Source: Mycobacteroides sp. LB1 (GTDB lineage Bacteria > Actinomycetota > Actinomycetes > Mycobacteriales > Mycobacteriaceae). Taken from it: a stretch of DNA of 64,000 nt. The stretch covers positions 1,488,001-1,552,000 of the forward strand of contig NZ_JACCFF010000001.1 in NCBI RefSeq assembly GCF_013449725.1, given 5' to 3'. The position numbers and the translations under genes were made by a program. Positions 45,501-54,547 of the stretch are shown piece by piece. Numbering within the stretch: position 1 is the stretch's first letter; each line of letters starts with the position of its first letter. The notes under the pieces are model-generated. The model ran no database searches, was not told where the DNA came from, and saw only the letters and a program-made list of their open reading frames with translations.

Positions 45501-46579
45501 CCGTCGGTCGGCGCGTTGAGATCCAAAACCGTCACGCTATCCAGCCCCGCCTCGGTGACCAGCCGCTCGTCCCCAGAGGTGTAACCGTCGTCGATCACCA
45601 CGACGAGATGCTTCATGCCTTGTACCGGTTGGGCATTGCGTGTGAAGCGACCCCGCTCTCCCAGCTCGGCCGCCAGTGAATTCTCCAACAGCTCCAGTGT
45701 CGGAAATACCAACCGGACCGCACCCAAACCGTCGCGAGCTGTTGAATGTTGGGCATGCGGAAGCCATTTGACCCAACCCCAGTTCTCACCGTCGGGGTTG
45801 GCCGTCACGACGGCGATCTGAACGTGGTCAGGCCCATGGAACACACAGAGCTCCAGAAGCATCGAGCGCACCAACTGCTGGGTGAGCTTGCGGTCGCCTT
45901 CGAGATTGATGGCGGGAAACGCGCGTAGCGATACCGCGGTGGGTAAGGCGTGCACCACCGAGTGCGTTTTCACGAAGCGGCGCAACGCGACCGTCGATAC
46001 CGGTTCCAAATCTTCGGGAGGACCGGTTTCCGGTGCCAACAGCCGCGAAGCGAGGCGATGGGTGCCAATACCGACACGGACGTGGCAGAAGTCGGGATCA
46101 GAGGGCCGTCGCTCCCACATGCGGCGCGTTCCCACCACATCCGCGAGCGCACGTGGATCGGGATGGCTCCACTCCAGCGCGGTGCGCTGTGCGTCCCCGG
46201 TGACATCGGAATCGTCACGAAGGTTGGCGAGGTACCGGAAGTAGTCCTTGCGTTCCTCGTTGAGTTCGGAAGCAGCCTTACCGGTCCGTCCCCCGCCGCC
46301 CATGAACATGCCGACCATCGACATGATCATCATCATCGGGAACATCATGAACATCGGGTTGGTGGCCATACTGCGCCCACCCACGGTGAACATCAGCGCG
46401 ATCATGCCGACCACCGCAACGATCATCACGAACGGCATGAGCTTCATAAAGAGGTTGCCCGGAATCATCCGCGGCACCTCTGGCGGCGGCTGCAGGCTGA
46501 CTTCTCCACCCGGCATACGTGGCGGCGCCACCCGCGATCGCCGCACGAAACCCTGTGTTCCCAATCCCACTCCCGACAT
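42536..46579 (-). CDS. eccC: EccC type VII secretion ATPase (single-chain FtsK/SpoIIIE type)
   Basis: About 1347 residues. Near the start GFVRRSRVAPPRMPGGEVSL, two membrane segments (about 45-95 from the ATG), then three ATPase domains. Counted from the longest frame (TTG at 46624), Walker A motifs are GATGSGKS (505-512), GGPQSGKST (859-867) and the degenerate ADIECGKTS (1160-1168); the first domain has Walker B with IVVDEF. EccC drives substrate recognition and export. The start is uncertain: ATG 46579 is used; GTG 46612 and TTG 46624 are alternatives. Three ATPase domains on one chain, as in ESX-2/-4/-5 types. Divergent from the second eccD. Confidence 0.94.
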   Translation of the reverse strand: MSGVGLGTQGFVRRSRVAPPRMPGGEVSLQPPPEVPRMIPGNLFMKLMPFVMIVAVVGMIALMFTVGGRSMATNPMFMMFPMMMIMSMVGMFMGGGGRTGKAASELNEERKDYFRYLANLRDDSDVTGDAQRTALEWSHPDPRALADVVGTRRMWERRPSDPDFCHVRVGIGTHRLASRLLAPETGPPEDLEPVSTVALRRFVKTHSVVHALPTAVSLRAFPAINLEGDRKLTQQLVRSMLLELCVFHGPDHVQIAVVTANPDGENWGWVKWLPHAQHSTARDGLGAVRLVFPTLELLENSLAAELGERGRFTRNAQPVQGMKHLVVVIDDGYTSGDERLVTEAGLDSVTVLDLNAPTDGVAARRGLQLVVEPGDIGARTAVGAERFATPDALAVAEAEATARRVGRFRPANAAHIVSLESESRAVDPGLMALLKIPDATEIDPDQVWRPRSPRERLRVPIGITPNGQPLELDIKESAENGMGPHGLCIGATGSGKSEFLRTLVLAMITSHSPDALNLVLVDFKGGATFLGLDGAPHVSAIITNLEDELILVDRMRDALAGEMNRRQELLRSAGNFPNVTEYERARVNGADLDPLPALFIVVDEFSELLSQKPDFAELFVMIGRLGRSLHVHLLLASQRLEEGKLRGLDSHLSYRIGLKTFSAGESRSVLGVPDAYHLPSVPGSAYLKTDASEPTRFNASYVSGEYVKPRGASRSGRVSQLGALAPKLFTASPVAKDPKPATSVQKAQEEAVAVVQSPTKTTLLDVVVGRIRGHGRPAHEVWLPPLDESPAVNQLLPEPEWNAPENVNGRLVMPMGVIDRPYDQRRDVMMVDLAGANGNVVVVGGPQSGKSTALRTLIVAGAATHTPEQLQFVCLDFGGGTLTSLTNLPHVSSVAGRMDADRIRRTVAEVSGLLRARELRFRDLGIESMRDFRQRKAHLATLPPAEAAQDPLSQDKFGDLVLVIDGWASIRSDFEILEPVLQSIAIQGLSYGIHLAISASRWMEIRPAVKDMLGTRIELRLGDPIDSEMGRKFAELVPVGRPGRGINAEKLHVLMALPRLDSSSDVEDLPQGVAATVEMMRDHYLGRGAQQVRMLPLDLDRNLVIDSARRTGRLSKSKIPIGIDEAELAPVVVDFDAQPHFVAFADIECGKTSFLRNIAQGVMENATPEEAKLVLVDFRRSMLGAVDGDHLGGYATAAQSCGELMTSLASSLRDRLPANDITQQQLKDRSWWSGPEIFVLIDDYDLVAINNMNNPLAPIAEFLPQARDIGLRVVVTRRSGGAGKAMFDPFIGRMRDLSCNALVMSGSKEEGALFGGYKAMQMPPGRGMLISRTMSSGVIQLSRMPDL

Positions 46580-46688
46580 GCCCTGTAGATCTGCCCTGGT
46601 CGGTATTCTCACACCATCCAGCAACGCTTACCGGCTGGATACCAGACTTATGAAACAGTCGAGAACATATTAAGGAGGCATTTCGACG

Positions 46689-48194
46689 ATGACGCTACCG
46701 CCGTCACTTGCCGATCTCGAGCCCGATGCCGGATCGGAGCCGGAGCTCAGCCGGCTGACGCTGCTGGTCGGCGGGATGCAGCTGGATGTAGGCCTGCCCG
46801 CGAACGTCGGTATCGCCGCGTTCATCGATGACGTCATTGACATTGCAAATAAACAACTACAGGTGCAGTACGCCGGGAGCGGTTCCGATCCCGGCGATAC
46901 CGCGTTCGACAACACCGAGGGCCGCTGGAGCCTGGCCAAGCTGGGCGCTGCGCCGGTGGATCTGGCCAAATCACTCTCCGAAGCGGATATCTACGACGGC
47001 GATGTCCTGGTTTTGCGGGAGATAGCAGAGAGCGCCGCACCGCTGCTGTTCGACGATGTGGAGGCGCTCGACGGCACAGGACGTCCGGGGGCGGCCGACC
47101 CCACCCTGTGGGAACGTAATCGCCGATACTTCACGTACTTCGGGGTGGGGCTGGCGGCATCGCTCTCAGCAGCCGTGCTGCTGCACCGGTACTCCGGCAA
47201 CATGATCGCCGGATTGGCAACGGTGCTCTGCGGGATCGCCCTGCTCGTCACCGGGTCCGTGCTGGCCCATCGCAAGGTCGATCCGCGAGTAGAGGTCGGG
47301 CTGTCGGTGGTCGCCACGCCGCTGATTTTCGCCGGCGCCCTCTATCTCATTCCTGACGGATTCGGGGCGATATCCCTGCCCATGGCGTGCGCGCTGACCG
47401 CTCTTGCGTCACTGCTGGCATTGCAAATCAGCCGGGAGGGTCGAACGTTTCACACCTTCGTCATCGCACTGGCAGTGCTGGCAGGCGGCGCTTCCCTGGC
47501 CAATGTGCTCCTGGCACCTCCCTCGCGGGCGGTCGGCGCCGTTCTCGCCACGGTCTCGGTCCTCGCCGTGTATCTCTCGCCACGGATGACCATTGTGCTG
47601 TCCAAACTCCCGATTCCCCGGGTCCCCACTGCCGGAGAGCCGCTCGACGATATCGAAACGCAGGGTGGGACAACAGTCGAGGGCGTCAACGCGATTGGCA
47701 AGCAGATCATCCCGACCGAGGAAGGCATGGTTGTTCGCGTCACGCGCGCAAACCAGTATCTCAGTGGGATTCTCGCCGCCGCAGCCGTGGCCGCCGCTGT
47801 CGGCGCCTACCTGGCGGTCGACGTGTCCAACGGGTTCTTCTGGCAAGGAACAGTTTTCGCGATAGCAGTGGCAACCGTGCTGTGCCTGCGGGGTCGGAGC
47901 CATCACAATCTGACGCAGTCGGCCACGCTGATCGGTTCGGGCTTGTTCATCGGATTGGCGGCGATGGTCAAGACGGCCGCGTACCTACCCGGCTGGGAAG
48001 TCACCGCCCTCCTCGGCCTGGTGATCGTGGCCGTGCTGGCGGTTGCCTGCGGTGTGGTGGCTCCCCTGCTGGAGTTCTCACCGGTCATGCGCCGGTGGGT
48101 GGAGCTGCTGGAGTACCTGGCGATCGCCTTGGTGTTCCCGCTGTGCTTCTGGATCGTACGGCTGTACTCATTCGCCCGGGACATGCGGATCTAG
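46689..48194 (+). CDS. eccD: EccD type VII secretion channel protein (copy B)
   Basis: 501 residues: N-terminal ubiquitin-like domain (about 17-115, RLTLLVGGMQLDVGLPANVGIAAFIDDVI, DGDVLVLREIAESAAPLLFDDVEAL) and about eleven membrane segments. The sequence clearly differs from copy A, so this is not a recent duplication. AAGGAGG lies 10 bp before the ATG. The eccC(-)/eccD(+)/.../eccB(-) arrangement resembles M. tuberculosis ESX-4 (Rv3447c/Rv3448/Rv3450c), so copy B holds the eccD4-like place. It ends 9 bp from the stop of the converging eccB. Confidence 0.9.
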   Translation: MTLPPSLADLEPDAGSEPELSRLTLLVGGMQLDVGLPANVGIAAFIDDVIDIANKQLQVQYAGSGSDPGDTAFDNTEGRWSLAKLGAAPVDLAKSLSEADIYDGDVLVLREIAESAAPLLFDDVEALDGTGRPGAADPTLWERNRRYFTYFGVGLAASLSAAVLLHRYSGNMIAGLATVLCGIALLVTGSVLAHRKVDPRVEVGLSVVATPLIFAGALYLIPDGFGAISLPMACALTALASLLALQISREGRTFHTFVIALAVLAGGASLANVLLAPPSRAVGAVLATVSVLAVYLSPRMTIVLSKLPIPRVPTAGEPLDDIETQGGTTVEGVNAIGKQIIPTEEGMVVRVTRANQYLSGILAAAAVAAAVGAYLAVDVSNGFFWQGTVFAIAVATVLCLRGRSHHNLTQSATLIGSGLFIGLAAMVKTAAYLPGWEVTALLGLVIVAVLAVACGVVAPLLEFSPVMRRWVELLEYLAIALVFPLCFWIVRLYSFARDMRI

Positions 48195-48203
48195 CGGGCA
48201 GAA

Positions 48204-49733
48204 CTACTTGGGCGGGGTTATCTTCAGCCCCTTGGGATCTGCTGCCATCCCGTCATGCGCGATGAGCGCGGCCTGTTGCGATAGTTCGGGGCCCGGCGGC
48301 AACAGTTTGATGATCGGCCAAGGAGCCGATTGAGGGTGCTGCCGGTCCTTCTTGTCTGTGGGTATCCAACCGGTCACACCGAGTGCGTCGGCCGAGGGGA
48401 AGTCCTTGATGTGATACGCCTGACCGGTGTCGGCCACATAGAACATCGGACCGTTGGCGCGTGAATCCTTCTCGCCTCCGATGGCCTCGATGTACTCGCC
48501 GGTCCCCGGTTTGAGGTAGACCTGGTCCAGTCCGGGCCCGTTCCCATCGGCGGTGGCCAACTGCACGGGTGCCGCGTCTTCCGGGATGGGCAGCCGGTGA
48601 CCGATCAGCAGCCTCATCGTGGATTCGGGAGCAGGGTTGTCCTTCTCCCACGCCTGGCACACCACCCGATCCGGCTCGATGGGAGCGATCACAGGTGTGA
48701 CCTTCGGGTATCGATCCGTTGGCAGGGTATTGACGATGGGCGTCGTACTGGCCACCACGGGCGGCAGAGTCCGGATCTCGCGGACCGTGGGATTAGGGGT
48801 CGGGTCGCCGTACCGGATGATGTCGGCGGTCGCCGGTGACACCGGCTGCATACCCTCACGCAGCACGACGAATAAGCGCTTGCCGCTGGAGTCCTCGGTC
48901 TCGACGATCGAACCGATTCGCGCACCGGCGGAGCGCAGCGCTTCGTTGTTACTCCACTCGCCCAGGCCGTCGATGACGACCCTCTTAATGGGCTCGACCC
49001 GTGGAAATGCGTTCAACAGCCCTGGCGATATCTCCCGGCGGGGAGCCTGCTCAAGGTGCAGAGCCCGCACCACAACCGCATCGGTCAGGTCAATGGGCGC
49101 GCGCACACCGTCGTAAATCAGGAAGGCGTTCTGTTCCGATCCCACGAGCAACATATCCGCCGTACTCGCCGCGCGAATGTCTTTGCCCAGCACCGGCTTA
49201 TTGCCAAGCACGGTCGTCAGGAGCTTGCTTCCACCCGTCTCCGGCTGTCCCGGAACCGCGTGCGCCGTCGTCAACGAATCACATACCGTCCAATGCGATG
49301 TGTTCATATCGTCGCCACCGAGGATGGCATCTGGCGCGCCGACGATCCCGACCACCGATCCACGCGGCAATGCGCCGAGTTTCTTCTCGTCGACGGCCGC
49401 GGGCTCTTCGGGCTTGCCGGAGATCAACCGGGCGGAGGCAAGATTCAATACGGGATGCACGGTGTCGCCGATGCGCACGTACATGGCGCCGCCCTGCTTG
49501 GTGAGCAGAATTTGCGCATTGCCAATGGCGGGTGAGGGTTTGAAGAACGCCAGCACACCACAAGCACCCGTGATGATGATGCCGATGACCAATCCGACAA
49601 CCATCGATCGCATCTGCCCACGCATGGGATCGTGGATCATTCGGGAGTCGCCACGAATGAGCGCGTGCTCCAGGCGACGGAGCAGGAAACGGTAGCCGTT
49701 TACCTGTGCGCGCGTGGTAACCTGCGCTGGCAT
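48204..49733 (-). CDS. eccB: EccB type VII secretion core protein
   Basis: 509 residues from ATG 49733 (MPAQVTTRAQVNGYRFLLRRLEHAL), the family's usual start; a longer frame of 54 codons upstream runs into the divergent eccE promoter and is rejected. One membrane segment (about 45-66), then a large periplasmic part (AQILLTKQGGAMYVRIGDTVHPVLNL, GSVVGIVGAPDAI). EccB forms the periplasmic part of the ESX core. It stands alone on this strand, converging with eccD copy B and divergent from eccE. Confidence 0.95.
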   Translation of the reverse strand: MPAQVTTRAQVNGYRFLLRRLEHALIRGDSRMIHDPMRGQMRSMVVGLVIGIIITGACGVLAFFKPSPAIGNAQILLTKQGGAMYVRIGDTVHPVLNLASARLISGKPEEPAAVDEKKLGALPRGSVVGIVGAPDAILGGDDMNTSHWTVCDSLTTAHAVPGQPETGGSKLLTTVLGNKPVLGKDIRAASTADMLLVGSEQNAFLIYDGVRAPIDLTDAVVVRALHLEQAPRREISPGLLNAFPRVEPIKRVVIDGLGEWSNNEALRSAGARIGSIVETEDSSGKRLFVVLREGMQPVSPATADIIRYGDPTPNPTVREIRTLPPVVASTTPIVNTLPTDRYPKVTPVIAPIEPDRVVCQAWEKDNPAPESTMRLLIGHRLPIPEDAAPVQLATADGNGPGLDQVYLKPGTGEYIEAIGGEKDSRANGPMFYVADTGQAYHIKDFPSADALGVTGWIPTDKKDRQHPQSAPWPIIKLLPPGPELSQQAALIAHDGMAADPKGLKITPPK

Positions 49734-49864
49734 AACCGCTCCCATCTGCATCAATGGCGGGAATAGGTCCCCCCAACAGGCGACGGTAGCGTACCGCAGG
49801 TCCTCGGTTGAGGACCAGGAAAGCCACACCGGGTACAACGGGGAACGACCAGGAAGGCGATTAC

Positions 49865-51583
49865 GTGGCAGCTCGTCCTCGCAACGCCACATCACGGCGA
49901 GGCCGCCCCGCGCCGATCGAACCCAGCAAGCTTCTCGGCACTACGGATATAGTGCCGCAGCGCGTGTTGCCGATAGCCGACATGCTGATCCTGGAATTCA
50001 TGGCGGCATTGGGAATCGGCATCGCGTTGCTCATCAATGTGCCGTGGTGGCAAGGCGGAATCGCCGGCCTGGTCCTGTCACTCATATTGGTGATCCGGAT
50101 GCGTGGCACCACACTGCCGCGTGCGCTCGCGGCACGGTTCGACTTCTTCCGTGGCCAGCACAGCAAGACCCGCAAGAAGGCCGCGGCCGAGCCGTTCGAC
50201 GTACCGCTGGGTGACGACGCGCAGATCGGGTTCCGCTGGGACGGCCGAACTCTGCTCTCACTGTTGAAGATTGAAGAGAATCCGCAGGCGCTGACGGTCA
50301 TGGAACCCGGGATGACCGTATCCGGGGAAACGGTCTCGGTGGAGCTGCTGGTCGAATGCCTGCGCCAGTTCGACATCAGCCTCGATTCGATCGACGTCAT
50401 CAGCCAGGGCGCGCGGTCGTCCGGGCACACCCAGATTGCCGCGGTGTACGACGCGGTACTCGGGCCGCTACCGGCCATCGCGCAACGCAATGTGTGGATC
50501 GCGGTGCGCTTCGACCCCACCCGGTGCGCCGAGGCGGTCAATCACCGCAGCGGCGGTCGCAGTGGAATCCTCCGCACCGCAACGACTGCCACGCGCCGAG
50601 TGGCCAACCGACTCACCGAGGCCGGGTTGCGGACCCGAATCCTCACGGCCGCCGAGATCTCCTACGCCACCAACCAGCTGTCCGATGGCGTGAACCTCAC
50701 CAACGTCGACGAAACCTGGACCCACTGCCGCGAGGGCAACTTTCAGTTGCGCAGCTACGCCCTGAAGGGCAGCACGCTGACAACTGCCGGACTGGGCATG
50801 ATGTGGACCATCCCGAGTTACTCGACCACGGTATGTGTCTCGCTGCAGAACGCCAGCGAGGACGACTACATCAAGATCCGCGGCCTGGTGCGGTTCGACA
50901 GCCACGGGCTGGGCAGCCGCATCAACCTGAAGGGGTTGGCACCGCTACGCGGGCAGCAGTTCAACGCCCTGGCATCCAGCCTCCCTCTGCCGCAACCGAA
51001 GCGGCCACTGGGCCACTGGGTGTACGGACGAGGGATCGGGGATTTCCGGGAGCTGGCGCTGCCTGCATCCGGCTGCGGTCAGGTGATAGGCGCCGACGAG
51101 TACGGCCGAGCCATCGCGCTGCCGATCTTCGGTCCGCAGATCGCCCGGGTGGAGATCTGCGGCACCCTGCACCTCGCGCAGCAGGCGGTGCTGCGCGCGC
51201 TGGCGCTCGGCGCGAGGGTTCTGGTGCACACCCGTCGCCCCGCCATGTGGCGGGAGATGGTCGAGGCCGTCGGGGATAACAACCTGTTGTGGGTCACCGA
51301 GTTCAATCGCGGTGCGATGCAGGCGGGTTCAGATCGGAACTACTCAGTCGCGGTTTTCGACGGAGCCACCGAGCAGCCGGTTCGCGTGGGGATGACCGCG
51401 ATCGTCGTGATGCCGCCCAACACCGTTCCCTCGTCCGACGCCGATGTCTCGTTGGAGCAGTTGGATAACGACACCGATGCCGTTCAAGTGAGCACCCGGG
51501 CAGGTTCTGCCATCGTCACCATGGTGGCTACGGACGAGGAAATGCGTTATCTCAAGGCATCATTCGATGCGCAGTACGCCTAG
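49865..51583 (+). CDS. eccE: EccE type VII secretion core protein
   Basis: 572 residues from the GTG at 49865 (VAARPRNATS), with AGGAAGG 7 bp upstream; an ATG at 49808 lacks such a site. Two membrane segments near the N-terminus (MLILEFMAALGIGIALLINV and GGIAGLVLSLILVIRM), then the EccE cytoplasmic domain (VECLRQFDISLDSIDVISQG). EccE is absent from the ESX-4 of M. tuberculosis but is present in other ESX systems and in the ESX-4 of M. abscessus. The 131-bp gap to eccB holds both divergent promoters. Confidence 0.92.
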   Translation: MAARPRNATSRRGRPAPIEPSKLLGTTDIVPQRVLPIADMLILEFMAALGIGIALLINVPWWQGGIAGLVLSLILVIRMRGTTLPRALAARFDFFRGQHSKTRKKAAAEPFDVPLGDDAQIGFRWDGRTLLSLLKIEENPQALTVMEPGMTVSGETVSVELLVECLRQFDISLDSIDVISQGARSSGHTQIAAVYDAVLGPLPAIAQRNVWIAVRFDPTRCAEAVNHRSGGRSGILRTATTATRRVANRLTEAGLRTRILTAAEISYATNQLSDGVNLTNVDETWTHCREGNFQLRSYALKGSTLTTAGLGMMWTIPSYSTTVCVSLQNASEDDYIKIRGLVRFDSHGLGSRINLKGLAPLRGQQFNALASSLPLPQPKRPLGHWVYGRGIGDFRELALPASGCGQVIGADEYGRAIALPIFGPQIARVEICGTLHLAQQAVLRALALGARVLVHTRRPAMWREMVEAVGDNNLLWVTEFNRGAMQAGSDRNYSVAVFDGATEQPVRVGMTAIVVMPPNTVPSSDADVSLEQLDNDTDAVQVSTRAGSAIVTMVATDEEMRYLKASFDAQYA

Positions 51584-51592
51584 AGCACGCGG

Positions 51593-52735
51593 CTAGGCGG
51601 AGTCTAATTCGTTGACCACCGAGTCGACGACCGCCCCCAGGTCGCCGTCATGCTCTTCGGCCACCCGGCGCTGCCGTTGATATGACCCACCGTGACGGTA
51701 GATCTCCTCCACCGCGGCCAGCTCGTTCTCACACTCCAGCATGCGTGCAATCGGCTGCAATCGGGTCAGCAGGTCGTCGAGATCCTCGGTGACGAGCCTC
51801 TCGTTACTGTCCTCGTCCAGGATGATGACCGCGTCAAGCCCATAACGTGCACTGCGCCATTTGTTTTCCTGCACATGCCAGGGCGGCATGGTGGGCAGTG
51901 ACTCCCCCGCCTCCAGCTTGCGGTCCAGGTCTACCACCAGGCAATGGGTCAGCGCCACCAGTGCCTCGAGTTCGGCGACATTGGAGACCCCGTCGAATAT
52001 CCGGATCTCAACCGTGCCGAGTGCAGGTGAAGGCCTTATATCCCAACGGATTTCGTTGAGCTGGTCGATTATTCCCGTCTTCATCTGATCATCGACGAAA
52101 CCCTCGAACTGCTCCCAGGTTTGAAAATGGAAGGGCAAGCCCGCCGTGGGCAGCTGCTGAAACATCATGGCTCGGTTACTGGCGTACCCGGTGTCCTGCC
52201 CCTCCCACAGCGGCGATGAGGCCGACAGCGCCAACAGATGCGGGTAGTAGTTCAGCATCGACGTGACGATCGGCATCACCTTGTGTTTGGAGGAGATACC
52301 GACGTGCACATGCACACCCCAGATCGACATCTGGCGTCCCCACCACTGGGTGCGGGCAATCAGCTCGTCGTAACGCGGGGCATCGGTGAGCTGTTGCGCA
52401 GACCAGCGGGCGAAAGGATGCGTTCCGGCGCAGAACAGCTCCATCCCCATCGACCGCACGGTGGGCCGCACGGTTGCGAGGGTTGTTTGCAGATCCGCCA
52501 TCGCCTCACCAACCGTCCCGCAGATACCCGTGACGACCTCGATGGTGTTGCGCAGCAGCTCCTTGTGGACGTGCGGGTTGTCGCCGATCGCCGCGAGCAC
52601 CGCGGACGCCTCATTGGTGAGGTCCCGGGTCTGGGCATCGACGAGCGCGAATTCCCACTCCACCCCGAGCGTGGGCCGCGGTGACCCGCGGAACTCGATG
52701 GAAGCGCCACCCGTCGCGGGGCCGCGACGATTCAA
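51593..52735 (-). CDS. Glutamate-cysteine ligase-like carboxylate-amine ligase (YbdK type, Rv0433)
   Basis: About 380 residues, GCS2 family: PRPTLGVEWEFALVDAQTRDL, ELLRNTIEVVTG, HVHVGI and MFQQLPTAGLPF. YbdK-type enzymes have weak glutamate-cysteine ligase activity; mycobacteria use mycothiol, so the real substrate is unknown. The start is not clear: TTG 52735 gives the length seen in M. tuberculosis and lies after the sodC stop, while GTG 52765 would overlap sodC by 20 bases. Same order as Rv0433-Rv0432. Confidence 0.9.
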   Translation of the reverse strand: MNRRGPATGGASIEFRGSPRPTLGVEWEFALVDAQTRDLTNEASAVLAAIGDNPHVHKELLRNTIEVVTGICGTVGEAMADLQTTLATVRPTVRSMGMELFCAGTHPFARWSAQQLTDAPRYDELIARTQWWGRQMSIWGVHVHVGISSKHKVMPIVTSMLNYYPHLLALSASSPLWEGQDTGYASNRAMMFQQLPTAGLPFHFQTWEQFEGFVDDQMKTGIIDQLNEIRWDIRPSPALGTVEIRIFDGVSNVAELEALVALTHCLVVDLDRKLEAGESLPTMPPWHVQENKWRSARYGLDAVIILDEDSNERLVTEDLDDLLTRLQPIARMLECENELAAVEEIYRHGGSYQRQRRVAEEHDGDLGAVVDSVVNELDSA

Positions 52736-52745
52736 CGTGAGCCCG

Positions 52746-53465
52746 CTAGCCCGCGTCAATGACACCGCAAGCCACGCGCTTGCCTGCGTCGCCCGTCGAC
52801 TTCGTGGTGTCGTCGGGGCCGGCGGTGCCGTTGGCCTGGGTGTACCGCTCCGGAGGGATGTTGGCGAAGTTGTCCGCCTTCTCGTGAATGATGATCGCAG
52901 TGCCGTTGCCCGCGGTCAGATCGTCCTTGGTGAACGAGTCTGTGGTGGTAACCAGCTCACCGGAGCCGTCCTTGAGGATGTTCAGCGATACCAAGTCGCC
53001 ACTGGACGGGTGACCGGTGTAGCCGGGGACGTTGAAATGCCCACCCGCGGACAGGAAGTCACCCGGGGTGCCGCCGGCCGGCGCGGTGGAGTTGGGGTCG
53101 CACTTCTTGTACGAGTGGATGTGCAGCCCATGGAAACCCGGGGTGAGCTTGCCGTTCTCGGTGGTCTTGACCGTGACGGTGGCCTGTCCGTCCTGGAAGA
53201 CGAACTCGGCGGATGCCACCGGGGTGCCATCGGCGAGCTTGAGTGTGGCATTGAGCTTCTCGCCCGATGGGACCGGCTGCTCGCCACCCCCGTGGCCACC
53301 ATGTTCGCCCGCGGTCGATGGCGCGGTGGAACCGGTCCACACCGGCGGCGTGGTCCCCGGCACGGTGCTGGCCGGCTGATCCGGACTGCATCCGGTCAGG
53401 GACAACGCAACGGCGGCAAGGGTTCCAGTGGCGAGAGCGACGGGCTTAACCATGGGCCTCATCAT
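52746..53465 (-). CDS. sodC: Copper/zinc superoxide dismutase lipoprotein
   Basis: 239 residues with a lipoprotein signal (VALSLTGCS; Cys26), a linker rich in Thr/Pro/Gly/His, and the Cu,Zn-SOD domain: metal histidines in [20 protein letters not shown] and [11 protein letters not shown], and disulfide cysteines KKC and VACGV. It removes superoxide at the cell surface. ATG 53465 has AGGAGGGG upstream; three nearby ATGs make the exact start slightly uncertain. Matches Rv0432. Confidence 0.95.
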   Translation of the reverse strand: MMRPMVKPVALATGTLAAVALSLTGCSPDQPASTVPGTTPPVWTGSTAPSTAGEHGGHGGGEQPVPSGEKLNATLKLADGTPVASAEFVFQDGQATVTVKTTENGKLTPGFHGLHIHSYKKCDPNSTAPAGGTPGDFLSAGGHFNVPGYTGHPSSGDLVSLNILKDGSGELVTTTDSFTKDDLTAGNGTAIIIHEKADNFANIPPERYTQANGTAGPDDTTKSTGDAGKRVACGVIDAG

Positions 53466-53516
53466 GCCACCCCTCCTACAGCGCGTAGCACCCACTGTGC
53501 TGATCCGTCAGATCGA

Positions 53517-53978
53517 TCAGATGGCGACGGCGACGACGACACCCGGCGGCTGTTCGGCGAGCTCCGGCGGACGCGGTGCGGCCGGAATGGCGAGCAGTTT
53601 GGCGATCTCGTGCGCGGCTTCTTCCTCGCCGGCGGTCTTGCCGAAGAACACTGTCGTCACGTTCACATCGGGCATCGGTAGGTTGCCCACCTCGGTGACC
53701 TTCCATCCCCCACTCGCCACCTGGTCGGCGGCACCCCGTGCCAGGTCGGGTACCGAGGTGGTGTTGTAGACGCGAACATCGGGCTTGGGAGCCGGGGGCG
53801 GTGGCGTCGACTTGGGGGCTGCTGCGGCGACCGAAGTCGTGGTCGAGTCGGATGACGCGGACTTATCGGATCCGAGTGCATTGAATCCGACCAGCAGGAA
53901 GATGACACCGAGGAAAAGCAGCACCATCACCATGGCGCGCAGCGGCAGGCCATGGGAATCGCGTACGCGTTCGTTCAT
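53517..53978 (-). CDS. virR: LytR C-terminal-domain membrane protein VirR (Rv0431 type)
   Basis: 153 residues: short cytoplasmic start, one membrane segment (AMVMVLLFLGVIFLLVGFNAL), Pro/Ala linker and a LytR_C domain (VRVYNTTSVPDLARGAADQVASGGWKVTEVGN region). In M. tuberculosis VirR controls vesicle release and cell-wall remodelling through LCP proteins. Position upstream of sodC matches Rv0431-Rv0432. No catalytic domain. Confidence 0.88.
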   Translation of the reverse strand: MNERVRDSHGLPLRAMVMVLLFLGVIFLLVGFNALGSDKSASSDSTTTSVAAAAPKSTPPPPAPKPDVRVYNTTSVPDLARGAADQVASGGWKVTEVGNLPMPDVNVTTVFFGKTAGEEEAAHEIAKLLAIPAAPRPPELAEQPPGVVVAVAI

Positions 53979-54050
53979 TGTGATCCACTCTACGGTCCGC
54001 AGACGTCAGCACCTATTTAGCCAGGCGGTGCCGACTCCCCGCGGGGAGTA

Positions 54051-54386
54051 TCAGGTGACGTCAAACCCCAGGCGGCGCGCGGCTCGGGCCTTCTGCCGAC
54101 TTGCACGCAGCCTACGTAGCCGCTTGACCAGCATTGGGTCCGCAGCCAGCGCTTCTTGACGATCCACCAGGGCATTCAGTACCTGGTAGTAGCGGGTGGC
54201 CGACATGCCGAAGAGTTCCTTAATGGCGTCTTCCTTGGAGCCCGCGTACTTCCACCACTGCCGTTCGAAGGCCAGGATGTCGTGCTCGCGTCGACTCAGA
54301 CCGGCGGCAATCTCGACTCCGTCCGAGCCGACGGCAGCCGAGTCTGCAGCCTTTAACTGCTCAGCTCGTGCCTGGGCGCCGTCCAT
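54051..54386 (-). CDS. DUF3263 protein (Rv0430 type)
   Basis: 111 residues, mostly helical and basic, with the DUF3263 core LSRREHDILAFERQWWKYAGSKEDAIKELFGMS-TRYYQVLNAL. The core looks like a small helix-turn-helix, and the Arg/Ala-rich tail could bind nucleic acid, but no function is known. Same order as Rv0430-Rv0431. Divergent from def. Confidence 0.88.
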   Translation of the reverse strand: MDGAQARAEQLKAADSAAVGSDGVEIAAGLSRREHDILAFERQWWKYAGSKEDAIKELFGMSATRYYQVLNALVDRQEALAADPMLVKRLRRLRASRQKARAARRLGFDVT

Positions 54387-54547
54387 AAAAGCTCCTAGAC
54401 CCTTCCCGCCGTGGTCGTCTTGTCTCTTGATCGATCGCGATAACTACAACACTGTGGTTCGGCGATATTTAACCACGCTCAAACCGCAACTGCGGCTAGC
54501 CAACCCCGCGCGTCGGCCCCCAATACCGAGCCGATAGCTTGCCTTCC

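Noticed and set aside
46580..46688. A WXG100 (Esx) gene hidden in the type VII locus gaps
   Set aside because: The gaps (about 109, 9, 131 and 9 bases) are too short for a 95-residue Esx protein, and no WxG phrase is present.
41046..48194. The two eccD genes as one gene split or doubled by assembly error
   Set aside because: They differ across their whole length and lie on opposite strands with complete domains.
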